A stretch of 34,862 bases of DNA from an uncultured Alphaproteobacteria bacterium (GTDB lineage: Bacteria; Pseudomonadota; Alphaproteobacteria; UBA8366; JADFVY01). Location: assembly GCA_947259105.1 (NCBI GenBank), contig CAMYKU010000062.1:1-34862 (forward strand). Reading direction: 5' to 3'. The translations under genes were made by a program, and so were the position numbers. Shown one piece after another: positions 16,508 through 23,695 of this stretch (position 1 is its first letter; every line of letters starts with the position of its first letter). Below the pieces are notes generated by a model. It did no database searches. It was not told the DNA's origin and saw only the letters and a program-made list of their open reading frames with translations.

Positions 16508-17788
16508 TCAGTTGATCCAGCGCACGATGCCGGCGACGCCGTCGACGCCGACCTGGGCGCCGTCCGGGATCTTGTGCGTGGCGTCGAGCACACCGAGGAC
16601 CATCGGAATGCCGCGCTCGCGGGCCAGCGAGGCGAGATGCGAGGTGCTGCCGCCGAGTTCCGCGACGACGCCCGACACGCGCGGCAGGACCTGGGCCAGC
16701 GCCGGCCCGGCGACCCGCGTCACCAGCACGTCGCCCGGACCGACCCGGCCCAGCTCGCACTCGCAGTTGATCACGCAGGCGCGCCCGGCGCCCCAGCCGA
16801 TCCCGCCGGGATGGCCCCTGACCCCCGGGTGGCGCAGCCAGATCTCGTCCGGGACCTGCGCCGTCTCCATCTGCAGCGGCCGCGCCTGCAGCATGTGCAA
16901 GCCGGACTCGTCCATCGCCCACTCGATCTCGACGGCGCGGCCCATCATATCCTCCGCCTTGCGCATCATGCGGCCCAGCTCGCGGACATGCGATTCGTCG
17001 AGGCACGGCTCGGCGGCCTGGTCCTGCGCGACGGCGCGGCTGCTCGGGCCGTGACGGTGGCAGTGCACGCTGTGGTCCTTGCGGCCCATCGTGGTTTCGG
17101 TGATCTCGCCGTCGCGGGTCATGTCGTAGCGGTCCGGCACCACCTCGCCCTGGGCGATGGCCTCGCCAAGGCCCCAGGTCGCGCTGACCGACATGCCGCC
17201 ATTCGCCGTCCGGCTCATGCCGCCGCCCGATGCGCGGGCATCGACCAGGGTCTGGACCAGCACCCCCATGGCGGTATCGTTCGGGTTCAGATTCTGGCCT
17301 TCCATGTAGCGCATGGCGCGGGACGACCACAGCGCGCCCCAGCAGGCCCGCACCGTGGTCAGAAGGTCCGTCTCGTTTTCGATGCCAAGGTAGCTCTGGA
17401 ACTGCCCGGCGAAGGAGGTGCCGGCGCGGTCTTCCATGATCGAGGACGAGCGGACCGCCACAAGGCGGCCGGTCTTTTCGACCAGCGCGCGGTACGCATC
17501 GACCAGCGGCTCCTGGATGTGCGGCGCGACCGGCGCCCCGAACAGCGCGACCCGGACCCGCGAGAGATACTGCCGCGACTCCATGAAATCGAGCGTGACC
17601 GCCTTGTGTGCGGCGTCCGTCAGGCCGAGCGCTTCGAGCTGCGCGCGGTAGGCCGCGGCATCGAGGCAGAAGCCGTCCGGAATCGGCAGCCCGGCGTGGC
17701 CCAGGGCGGCCTGGTTCGCCGCCTTGGGGCCGAATCGCTCGGGGTCTGCCGCCGCCGGGTCGCCGAGGGGTACGATGAACTGTGTCAC
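16508..17788 (-). CDS. PEP/pyruvate-binding and PEP-utilising-domain protein, short two-domain form
   Basis: 426-aa protein with two domains of the PEP synthase/pyruvate phosphate dikinase family. An N-terminal ATP-grasp domain (about 20-310) has AVRSSSIMEDRAGTSFAGQF (111-130) and ends with HMLQARPL. A C-terminal swivelling phosphohistidine domain (about 335-426) has AELGGSTSHLASLARERGIP with the phospho-accepting His384. The C-terminal PEP/pyruvate barrel of PEP synthase is absent, so the final acceptor is not encoded here. The GTG at 17788 starts 4 bp after the stop of the upstream M24 gene. Possible relatives are rifampin phosphotransferase and phenylphosphate synthase; both keep a substrate domain or separate subunit that is not seen here. 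Confidence 0.82.
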   Translation of the reverse strand: MTQFIVPLGDPAAADPERFGPKAANQAALGHAGLPIPDGFCLDAAAYRAQLEALGLTDAAHKAVTLDFMESRQYLSRVRVALFGAPVAPHIQEPLVDAYRALVEKTGRLVAVRSSSIMEDRAGTSFAGQFQSYLGIENETDLLTTVRACWGALWSSRAMRYMEGQNLNPNDTAMGVLVQTLVDARASGGGMSRTANGGMSVSATWGLGEAIAQGEVVPDRYDMTRDGEITETTMGRKDHSVHCHRHGPSSRAVAQDQAAEPCLDESHVRELGRMMRKAEDMMGRAVEIEWAMDESGLHMLQARPLQMETAQVPDEIWLRHPGVRGHPGGIGWGAGRACVINCECELGRVGPGDVLVTRVAGPALAQVLPRVSGVVAELGGSTSHLASLARERGIPMVLGVLDATHKIPDGAQVGVDGVAGIVRWIN

Positions 17789-17792
17789 CGGA

Positions 17793-19040
17793 TCACATCG
17801 GGTCGACGACGGTGATCTTCTCCACCGGGAAATTCGAGATGATCTCGGTCTCGTCCTCGTGGACGATCAGCATTTCCTCGATCCGCACGCCGTATTTGTG
17901 GACCTTGCCGTGCTGGGTCTCCAGCGCGAACACCATGCCCGGCTTGATCTCGATCGGATGGTCGAGCGACCAGATGCGCGAGATCACCGGCGGGTCGTAC
18001 TGGGCGAGTCCCAGCCCGTGGCCCCAAAGATTCGCCGCCGCCTGGTCTTCTTCCTCGTACCCCCAGGCCTCCTTGGCCGACGGCCATTTGGAGGCGATAT
18101 CGCGGGTCGTCGCACCGACCTTCACGGCCTCGATGGAGTCGTAGAGCCACTTCAGCGCGGTCTCATAGGTGTCCTTCATCTCCTGGGTCGGCTCGCGCCC
18201 GACGCAGTAGGTGCGGTAGTAGCAGGATTTGTAGCCGTTCCAGGTCAGCGCCGCCAAGTCCATGAACACGATATCGCCGGGCTGCACGATGCGGTCCGAG
18301 AAGTTGCGCCAGTTCGGCCAGGTGTTCGGACCCGACGAGACGATCACGTCCTCGACGTCTTCCATGCCCGGGATGTTGTACAGGAACTGCATGATATGGG
18401 CGGTCACCTGGTTTTCCGTGACGCCGGGTTTCAGGAACTTCATCGTCTCGTAATGCGCGGCGTCGCCGATCGCCGCGACGATGCGCATGCATTCCTGCTC
18501 GTCCTCGTTCTTGATCGCGCGCGCCTCCATCATCGGCGTCATGCCGTCGACCCAGGTGATGCCCGCGGAATCGAACGCGCCGATCATGTTGATGTCGATG
18601 AAGTCGACGCCCAGCTTCTCGCCGGCAACGCCGAAGCGCTTCATCTCCTCGCGGATTGCCGCGGTGAACTTCGCGACCTGCTGGTCGGAAGCCGAGCCCG
18701 CCGCGCCCTTGATCCAGGCATAGGAGTAGCGGATGTTTTCCGGCGGAATCCAAGGCGAGTGGCGCTCGATCTGGATGCCGATGTCGCCCTGCTCGAACAG
18801 GATCGGGTCGCCGTCGCCGCACAGCATCGCATAGCGCAGGCCGGGCTTCAGGCGGTTCCAGCCGGGCGTCAGCGTGCTGGTCACATAGCGGACGTTCTCA
18901 TCATACATCAGCAGCAGGGCGCCGAGCCCATGCGCCTTCATGCGCGCACGCGCGCTCTCAAGCCGGTACTTGCGCAGCCGGTCCCAATTGATGCGCTGTT
19001 GCCAGTCGACGCCGGTGATGCCGAAATTCGCGGTGCCCAT
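17793..19040 (-). CDS. M24-family (creatinase/aminopeptidase P-like) protein with altered metal site
   Basis: 415-aa pita-bread-fold protein with an N-terminal creatinase-like domain (about 20-160) and a catalytic domain (about 170-405). The usual five metal ligands fall at Asp261 (FMDLAALTW), Cys273 where Asp is expected (NGYKSCYYRTYC), His341 (LWGHGLGLAQYDPP), Glu374 (ALETQHG) and Glu388 (VRIEEMLIV). The Asp-to-Cys change suggests a non-peptidase role, as in creatinase or DMSP lyase-like members, or a mononuclear site. The ATG at 19040 is preceded by a G-rich GGGGGGAA stretch; the open frame extends to 19190 without a better site. It is coupled to the PEP-synthase-like gene 4 bp downstream. 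Confidence 0.85.
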   Translation of the reverse strand: MGTANFGITGVDWQQRINWDRLRKYRLESARARMKAHGLGALLLMYDENVRYVTSTLTPGWNRLKPGLRYAMLCGDGDPILFEQGDIGIQIERHSPWIPPENIRYSYAWIKGAAGSASDQQVAKFTAAIREEMKRFGVAGEKLGVDFIDINMIGAFDSAGITWVDGMTPMMEARAIKNEDEQECMRIVAAIGDAAHYETMKFLKPGVTENQVTAHIMQFLYNIPGMEDVEDVIVSSGPNTWPNWRNFSDRIVQPGDIVFMDLAALTWNGYKSCYYRTYCVGREPTQEMKDTYETALKWLYDSIEAVKVGATTRDIASKWPSAKEAWGYEEEDQAAANLWGHGLGLAQYDPPVISRIWSLDHPIEIKPGMVFALETQHGKVHKYGVRIEEMLIVHEDETEIISNFPVEKITVVDPM

Positions 19041-19250
19041 GGTTCCCCCCAAGGTTGCATTTTCAATCCGACCGGCACGCCCGACCACTTCGGGCCGGCG
19101 CACGCGATCATCGTCCGGCCGCCAGAATGTCCCCGATGGCCGCGCAAAGTCAATGTGTGGAAAGGGAATACCGTCATGCTCTGGAGTCATGACTGCGTCC
19201 GGAGTCGGCCGGCGGCGGAAAAATCCCGGCGGCCGCGCGGTTCCGGAATG

Positions 19251-19274
19251 AAAAGGGGCGCCTTGCGGCGCCCC
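19251..19274 (-). terminator. Intrinsic terminator of the DUF1127-like gene
   Basis: On the minus strand a perfect 8-bp stem GGGGCGCC-GCAA-GGCGCCCC (19274-19255) is followed directly by TTTTCATT, starting 7 bp after the stop codon. The stem, small loop and U-run form a textbook Rho-independent terminator. Confidence 0.85.
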
Positions 19275-19281
19275 GGATGGG

Positions 19282-19509
19282 TCAGTCGCCGCCGGCCAGG
19301 TACCGGCGCATTACGAGGTACGGGATCTCTTCGCGCTTGAGACCGCGGCGCGCCAGTTCGGCGTCGCCCATCACGCTGTACCGCTCGAAAGCGTCGCGGG
19401 CGTAAAGGCCGGCGCGGACCGACTCAAGGAAATGCGAAATTGATTTGCCGAAACCGGTCAGCACGGAAAGTGCCCCGATTTTGCGGTGCGGCAGAGTGAA
19501 GTCGGCCAT
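19282..19509 (-). CDS. DUF1127-like small protein
   Basis: 75-aa basic protein. The C-terminal half, with YSVMGDAELARRGLKREEIP, fits the DUF1127 core (usually LsDreLaDiGltRaei). The N-terminal half is longer than in most members. DUF1127 proteins in alphaproteobacteria are small regulatory proteins, some affecting RNA turnover and phosphate or carbon metabolism; the role here is unknown. ATG at 19509 with a GGGAGA ribosome-binding site. It is monocistronic with a strong terminator and is divergent from the DUF1330 gene across a 205-bp gap that holds a palindrome. Confidence 0.75.
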   Translation of the reverse strand: MADFTLPHRKIGALSVLTGFGKSISHFLESVRAGLYARDAFERYSVMGDAELARRGLKREEIPYLVMRRYLAGGD

Positions 19510-19564
19510 GAATATTCTCCCAAGAGGTTCAAAATCTAAGCTTAAACTAATGACTATCGGCTAT

Positions 19565-19605
19565 GCATCAAGCGCGGAATGCTGCAATGCAGCAATGCAT
19601 GATGC
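19565..19605. promoter_or_regulatory. Nested inverted repeats in a divergent promoter region
   Basis: TGCTGCA-A-TGCAGCA (19580-19594) is a 7-bp perfect inverted repeat with a 1-nt spacer, flanked by a second pair GCATCA (19565-19570) / TGATGC (19600-19605). It lies between the divergent DUF1127-like and DUF1330 genes, as expected for a shared operator. No regulator gene is adjacent. Confidence 0.45.
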
Positions 19606-19714
19606 GCATGGCTTGAAGCCGGGGCCGCAAGCGTACTGTTGCTTTTTTTGCACCGGCGTCGATTATCGTCCGATAGCCGCCGCCGGCGGCGGCAGAGAAC
19701 CCAGGGAGGCGATT

Positions 19715-20017
19715 TTGACGGCATACTGGCTTGCACGGGCGCGGATCGTCGATCCGGTGGAGTACAAGAAATACACGGACCTGGTGCCCGGCATCCTCGC
19801 CAGGTTCGGCGGCAAGGTGCTGGCGCGCGGCGGCCGCTTCAGGATCCTCGAAGGGCCGGAGAATTTCGAGCGCCACGTGGTCATAGAGTTTCCCTCGCTC
19901 GAGCAGGCGGAAGCCTGTTTCGATTCGCCCGAATATCGCAAAGCGGCCGCGTTCCGGCGCGCCGGCGCCGGCATCAATGAGCTGGTAATCGTCGAAAGCG
20001 GCGAGGCGACGAGATGA
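19715..20017 (+). CDS. DUF1330-domain protein
   Basis: 100-aa ferredoxin-like-fold protein of the DUF1330 family: TAYWLARARIVDPVEYKKYT at the start, a central GGKVLARGGRFRILEG, and HVVIEFPSLEQAEACFDSPE followed by YRKA. These features are typical. The start is a TTG at 19715: a GGGAGG Shine-Dalgarno ends 5 nt upstream and the family N-terminus (normally MxAYxxA) begins exactly there; no ATG or GTG is nearby. Function is unknown in general. It overlaps the next gene by ATGA and begins the operon of dehydrogenases and transport proteins. Confidence 0.85.
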   Translation: MTAYWLARARIVDPVEYKKYTDLVPGILARFGGKVLARGGRFRILEGPENFERHVVIEFPSLEQAEACFDSPEYRKAAAFRRAGAGINELVIVESGEATR

Positions 20018-21018
20018 TCGACGCCGCGATCATCGGCCTCGGCTGGTGGGGCCGGCACCTGGTCGAAAGTGTGCAGGGATCCAGCGAGCGGATCCGGTTC
20101 GTCCGTGCGGCAGATCTCGCGCCGGAGCCGGCACAGGAATTCGCCGGCCGCCACGGGCTCCGCCTGTCCGCGGATTACGCGGACGCGCTGGCCGACCCGC
20201 ATGTCGAGGCCGTGGTCCTGACGACACCGCATGCGGGGCACGCGGAACAGGCGATCCGGGCCGCCGAGGCGGGCAAGCATGTGTTCGTCGAGAAACCGCT
20301 GGCCCTGTCCGGCGGTGATGCCGCGCGCATCGTCGCGGCGTGCGAGAAGGCGGGCGTGGTGCTCGGTGTCGGTCATGAGCGCCGGTTCGAACCGGCGCTC
20401 ATCGAGATCAAGCGGATGATCGCGGCCGGCGAGCTCGGCACCATCATGCATGCCGAGGCGAATTTCAGCCACGACTCGCTGGCCAGTCTCGATGCGGGCA
20501 ACTGGCGGCTCGCCCCCGAGCATGCCCCGGCGGCCGGGATGACCGCGATGGGCGTTCATCTGACCGACTCGCTGATCGACATGCTGGGGCAGGTCGACCA
20601 TCTCTACGCCGAAACCGCGAAGCAGGCGATGGCGGCGCCGGGCGGCGATGTCGTGTCGGTTCTCCTGAAGCTCCGGAGCGGCGCCACCGCGTTCGTCACG
20701 TCGATCCTCAAGACGCCGTTCTTCATGCGGCTCCATGTCTTCGGGTCGGACGCATGGGTCGAGGCCCGTGACCGGGTGCGGCCGGAAGCCGAAGGGCTGG
20801 TTGACTTCACCGTATGCCGGGCCGGCGGCGATCCCGAAACCCGGCAGATCCAGGCGATCGACGCGGCGCGCGCCAACCTCGAAGCCTTTGCCGCGGCCGC
20901 TTCCGGCGATGCGCCGTACCCGATCCCGGCCGGCGAAATGATCCACAATGTGGCGATCCTTGAAGCGATCTGCGCGTCCGCCGAGAGCGGGCGACCGGCG
21001 CGGGTTGCCGCTTCGTGA
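20014..21018 (+). CDS. Gfo/Idh/MocA-family NAD(P)-dependent oxidoreductase 1
   Basis: 334-aa oxidoreductase. The N-terminal Rossmann fold has IIGLGWWGRH (6-15) and the family EKP motif at Glu93-Lys94-Pro95; the catalytic-domain region GMTAMGVHLTDSLIDMLG contains the His of the usual GGVxxDxGxH-like segment. It oxidises or reduces a sugar, inositol or related polyol/oxo-acid with NAD(P)H; the substrate cannot be assigned. The ATG overlaps the DUF1330 stop (ATGA). The nearby cupin, Ldh2 dehydrogenase and binding protein suggest a common catabolic unit. Full length for the family. Confidence 0.88.
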   Translation: MIDAAIIGLGWWGRHLVESVQGSSERIRFVRAADLAPEPAQEFAGRHGLRLSADYADALADPHVEAVVLTTPHAGHAEQAIRAAEAGKHVFVEKPLALSGGDAARIVAACEKAGVVLGVGHERRFEPALIEIKRMIAAGELGTIMHAEANFSHDSLASLDAGNWRLAPEHAPAAGMTAMGVHLTDSLIDMLGQVDHLYAETAKQAMAAPGGDVVSVLLKLRSGATAFVTSILKTPFFMRLHVFGSDAWVEARDRVRPEAEGLVDFTVCRAGGDPETRQIQAIDAARANLEAFAAAASGDAPYPIPAGEMIHNVAILEAICASAESGRPARVAAS

Positions 21019-21129
21019 GCCGGCGCATGTCCGGCGGTCATTCCATCATGCCAATTTCGTATGGCGGCGGCGGGTGCATCGCCGCTAAGCTGAAAAGCAA
21101 ACCGGGTCATTCCTGCAAGAGAGGACATC

Positions 21130-21536
21130 ATGGCTGAAGCGCAGATCATCAAGATCGAGGACGCGCCGGTATTCGCCCGCGGCAACGGCGTCGAGACCAC
21201 GCTGCTGGTTGGCGCCGAGCGCTGCGAAGGGGCGCGGATCACGACCGGCATCACCCGATTTCCGTCGGGCCAGAAGGTCCCGATGCATTCCCACAATTGC
21301 GACGAGCAGGTCACGCTGCTCGAAGGCGCGGCGGAGGTCGAGATCGACGGCAGGCGGACGCCCGTCAAGCCGTACGACACGACCTTCATCCCCAGGGACA
21401 AACCGCACCGCTTCATCAATGTCGGCGACGGGCGCTGACGATCCTGTGGGTCTACGATACCGACTCGGTCACCCGGACCTTCACCGAAACCGGCAAGACG
21501 GTGGAGCATCTGTCCGGCAGCGACGTTACGACCTGA
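21130..21536 (+). pseudogene. Cupin-domain protein with a frameshift near the C-terminus
   Basis: The reading frame from the ATG at 21130 (AGAGGA Shine-Dalgarno) encodes a small cupin with motif 1 HSHNCDEQVTLLEG (His53, His55, Glu59) and motif 2 PRDKPHRFIN (His93), then stops at 21438 after 102 aa. The next frame continues with LTILWVYDTDSVTRTF to a stop at 21536, a tail typical of such cupins. A single missing base around 21430-21436 (likely a C in GGG-CCG-CTG) explains both parts. Restored length would be about 135 aa. All metal ligands precede the shift, so the short form may still fold. It may be a real mutation, a sequencing error or, less likely, a programmed shift. Confidence 0.75.
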
Positions 21537-21555
21537 CGCGGGCGCCGGCACCGTC

Positions 21556-22473
21556 ATGGTCGCCATCGACATGCGGTTTGGCGGGTACCAGATTCCCGCC
21601 TCGGTGCACAGCCGCGCCCTTGCGGTCCTCAGGCGCGAGATCGAGGCCCGGCTCGGCGAGGGCGTCCGCATCGAGATCGACGGCAACATCGTCGCCAGGG
21701 GACAAAAGGCGTCGGACCTGCTGACCATGGTCGAGAGCGGCGGGCTGACCATGTGCTACTTCTCGACCAGCTATCTCGGCAAGCTCGTGCCGGAGTTCGC
21801 GGTGCTGGACCTGCCGTTCATGGTGCGCGACCGCAAGAAGGCGTATGCGGCGCTGGACGGTAGCCTGGGCGCCCTGCTGACGGAGAAGCTGGGCGCCTGC
21901 TCGAACTATCGCATCCTCGGCTTCTGGGACAACGGATTCCGGCATTTTTCCAACCGGGTCCGGCCGATCCGGACGCCGGAGGACTGCCGCGGCCTGCGCA
22001 TCCGCAATCTGTTCAGCGAGTTGCATGTCAGGACGTTCGGGATCCTCGGCTTCGAGGCGGTCACGCTGGACGTGCGGGACCTGGTGCCCGCGGTGCAGAG
22101 CGGCGAGGTCGACGCCCAGGACAATCCGCTGACCAATATCCGGAATTTCGGGTTTCTCGATCATCACCGCTGGATCACGTTGAGCGGCCATTTCTTCGGC
22201 TCCGCGGCGCTGCTGTGCCACGCGCCGAGCTACGGGTCGTGGCCTGATGAGGTGCGCGAAGCGGTCGACGCCGCCGCAGCGGTCGCCACAGGCGCGCAAC
22301 GCGAATTCGCCGCCGCGGAGGATGCGGCCGTACTGGCGGAAATCGACCCGGACCGCAACGAAATCATCCATCTTTCGGAGGACGAGCGCGCGGCGTTCGC
22401 GGCCGCAGTCAAACCGCTGGTCGATGAGCAGCGCGAGCGGTTCGGCGCGAAGCTCATCGGCTATCTGGTCTGA
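21556..22473 (+). CDS. TRAP-type (DctP-family) substrate-binding protein lacking a signal peptide
   Basis: 305-aa protein with DctP-family sequence from the first strand: RFGGYQIPASVHSRALAVL, then the conserved Arg region GLRIRNLFSELH and SGEVDAQDNPLTNI. It begins at MVAIDMRFGG, exactly where the mature protein of relatives starts, and no hydrophobic leader precedes it. The upstream frame back to the stop at 21438 has no ATG, GTG or TTG. No DctQ or DctM gene is adjacent. It may therefore work in the cytoplasm as a ligand sensor or carrier, or have lost its signal sequence. No clear Shine-Dalgarno is seen; it starts 19 bp after the cupin tail stop. Confidence 0.78.
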   Translation: MVAIDMRFGGYQIPASVHSRALAVLRREIEARLGEGVRIEIDGNIVARGQKASDLLTMVESGGLTMCYFSTSYLGKLVPEFAVLDLPFMVRDRKKAYAALDGSLGALLTEKLGACSNYRILGFWDNGFRHFSNRVRPIRTPEDCRGLRIRNLFSELHVRTFGILGFEAVTLDVRDLVPAVQSGEVDAQDNPLTNIRNFGFLDHHRWITLSGHFFGSAALLCHAPSYGSWPDEVREAVDAAAAVATGAQREFAAAEDAAVLAEIDPDRNEIIHLSEDERAAFAAAVKPLVDEQRERFGAKLIGYLV

Positions 22474-22482
22474 GGCGACGTC

Positions 22483-23550
22483 ATGACGGGACAGGAGAAG
22501 GGCATCCACCGTATTTCCCATGACCGCCTGGCCGGGTTCGCGGCGCGTGCGCTGGCGGCGGCGGGGCTGCGGCCGGAGGACGCGGCGGCCGGCGCCGCCC
22601 TGATCGTGGAGCCGGACCTGAACGGCGCCGACGGGCACGGGATCTTCCGCCTGCCGCAATATGTCCGGCGCATCCGCGCCGGCGGCATCAACACCCATCC
22701 GGATATCCGCATCGTTCGCGAAAAGGCGGCGATGGCGCTGGTCGACGGCGACAACGGGCTCGGGCATCTCGTCGTCAGCCGCGCCGCCGAAGCGGCGGTG
22801 GAGAAGGCGGCCACGAACGGCGTCGGCTGGGCCGGCGTGTGCAACGGCAATCACGCCGGCGCGGCGTCGACCTATGCGCGGATTCCCCTGGAGCGGGGGA
22901 TGATCGGGCTCTATCTCGCGGTCGGCAGCGCCAACCACCTGCCGCCCTGGGGCGGTATCGACATGCTGCTGAGCACCAACCCGCTCGCCGTCGCCATACC
23001 GGCCATGGAGGAGGCGCCCATCGTGCTCGACATGGCGACCACCGTCGCCGCCTACGGCAAGGTCAAGACCGCCCTGCAGCGCGGCGAGATGATGCCGGAA
23101 GGCTGGATGATCGACCGCGAGGGCAATCCGCTGACCGATCCCAAGCGCGCGGACGAGGGCTTCCTTCTGCCGATCGGCGGTTACAAGGGGTACGGCCTTG
23201 CGCTGATCATCGGGTTGCTGGCCGGCACCCTGAACGGCGCCGCCATGGGCCGCGAGGTGATCGACTTCAACGCCGACGACACGACTCCGACCAACACCGG
23301 CCAGGCGGTCCTCGCCATCTCGCTGGAGGCCTTCGGGGACCCCGGCGATTTCGGGCGGCGCGTCGACGAGGTGGTGCGGACGATGCGTGCGTCGGCGCTT
23401 ATGCCGGGCGTCGACAGGATACGCCTGCCGGGCGAGATGAGCCATGCCAGGCGCCTTGACCGGCTGGAGAACGGCATCCCGATTCCCGCGCCGCTGCTGC
23501 AGGCGCTGGAGACGCTGGCCCGGACGCTGGAGATCGAAGGGCCGGAGTGA
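22483..23550 (+). CDS. Ldh2-type malate/L-lactate/sulfolactate-like dehydrogenase
   Basis: 355-aa NAD(P)-dependent 2-hydroxyacid dehydrogenase of the Ldh2/MDH-LDH type II fold. GADGHGIFRLPQY (48-60) holds the catalytic His52; NGNHAGAASTYA and the later GGYKGYGLALIIGLLAG are family hallmarks. Substrates of relatives include malate, L-lactate, sulfolactate, ureidoglycolate and 2,3-diketogulonate; the exact one here is unknown. The ATG at 22483 follows the binding-protein stop by 9 bp with a TGAGGCG ribosome-binding site. It is the last gene of the operon before the promoter region of the TTT transporter. Confidence 0.88.
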   Translation: MTGQEKGIHRISHDRLAGFAARALAAAGLRPEDAAAGAALIVEPDLNGADGHGIFRLPQYVRRIRAGGINTHPDIRIVREKAAMALVDGDNGLGHLVVSRAAEAAVEKAATNGVGWAGVCNGNHAGAASTYARIPLERGMIGLYLAVGSANHLPPWGGIDMLLSTNPLAVAIPAMEEAPIVLDMATTVAAYGKVKTALQRGEMMPEGWMIDREGNPLTDPKRADEGFLLPIGGYKGYGLALIIGLLAGTLNGAAMGREVIDFNADDTTPTNTGQAVLAISLEAFGDPGDFGRRVDEVVRTMRASALMPGVDRIRLPGEMSHARRLDRLENGIPIPAPLLQALETLARTLEIEGPE

Positions 23551-23601
23551 ACTTCACGGATAACGCGTCAGCGCCGTATGAATGCCGGACATATCGATAG
23601 G

Positions 23602-23628
23602 TTCAATAGGAATTTTCCTTGATACTAT
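23602..23628 (+). promoter_or_regulatory. Promoter-like motif upstream of the TTT operon
   Basis: TTCAAT (23602-23607), a 15-bp spacer containing GGAATTTTC, then TACTAT (23623-23628), 67 bp before the tctC start. A very similar block with the same spacing lies upstream of the LeuA-like gene at 29318-29344. The surrounding gap 23551-23695 is strikingly AT-rich. Whether it is a -35/-10 pair or an activator site is not known. Confidence 0.45.
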
Positions 23629-23695
23629 ATCGTCCCTATCATCTTTGGGTTTATTTCCCTGAAGTCATGTAACTGCAAAAAAACGGGAGGCTAAA

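Noticed and set aside
17793-19040. DMSP lyase dddP as a firm call for the M24 gene
   Set aside because: The family is right, but DddP-specific residues could not be confirmed and the metal site differs; only an M24 call is supported.
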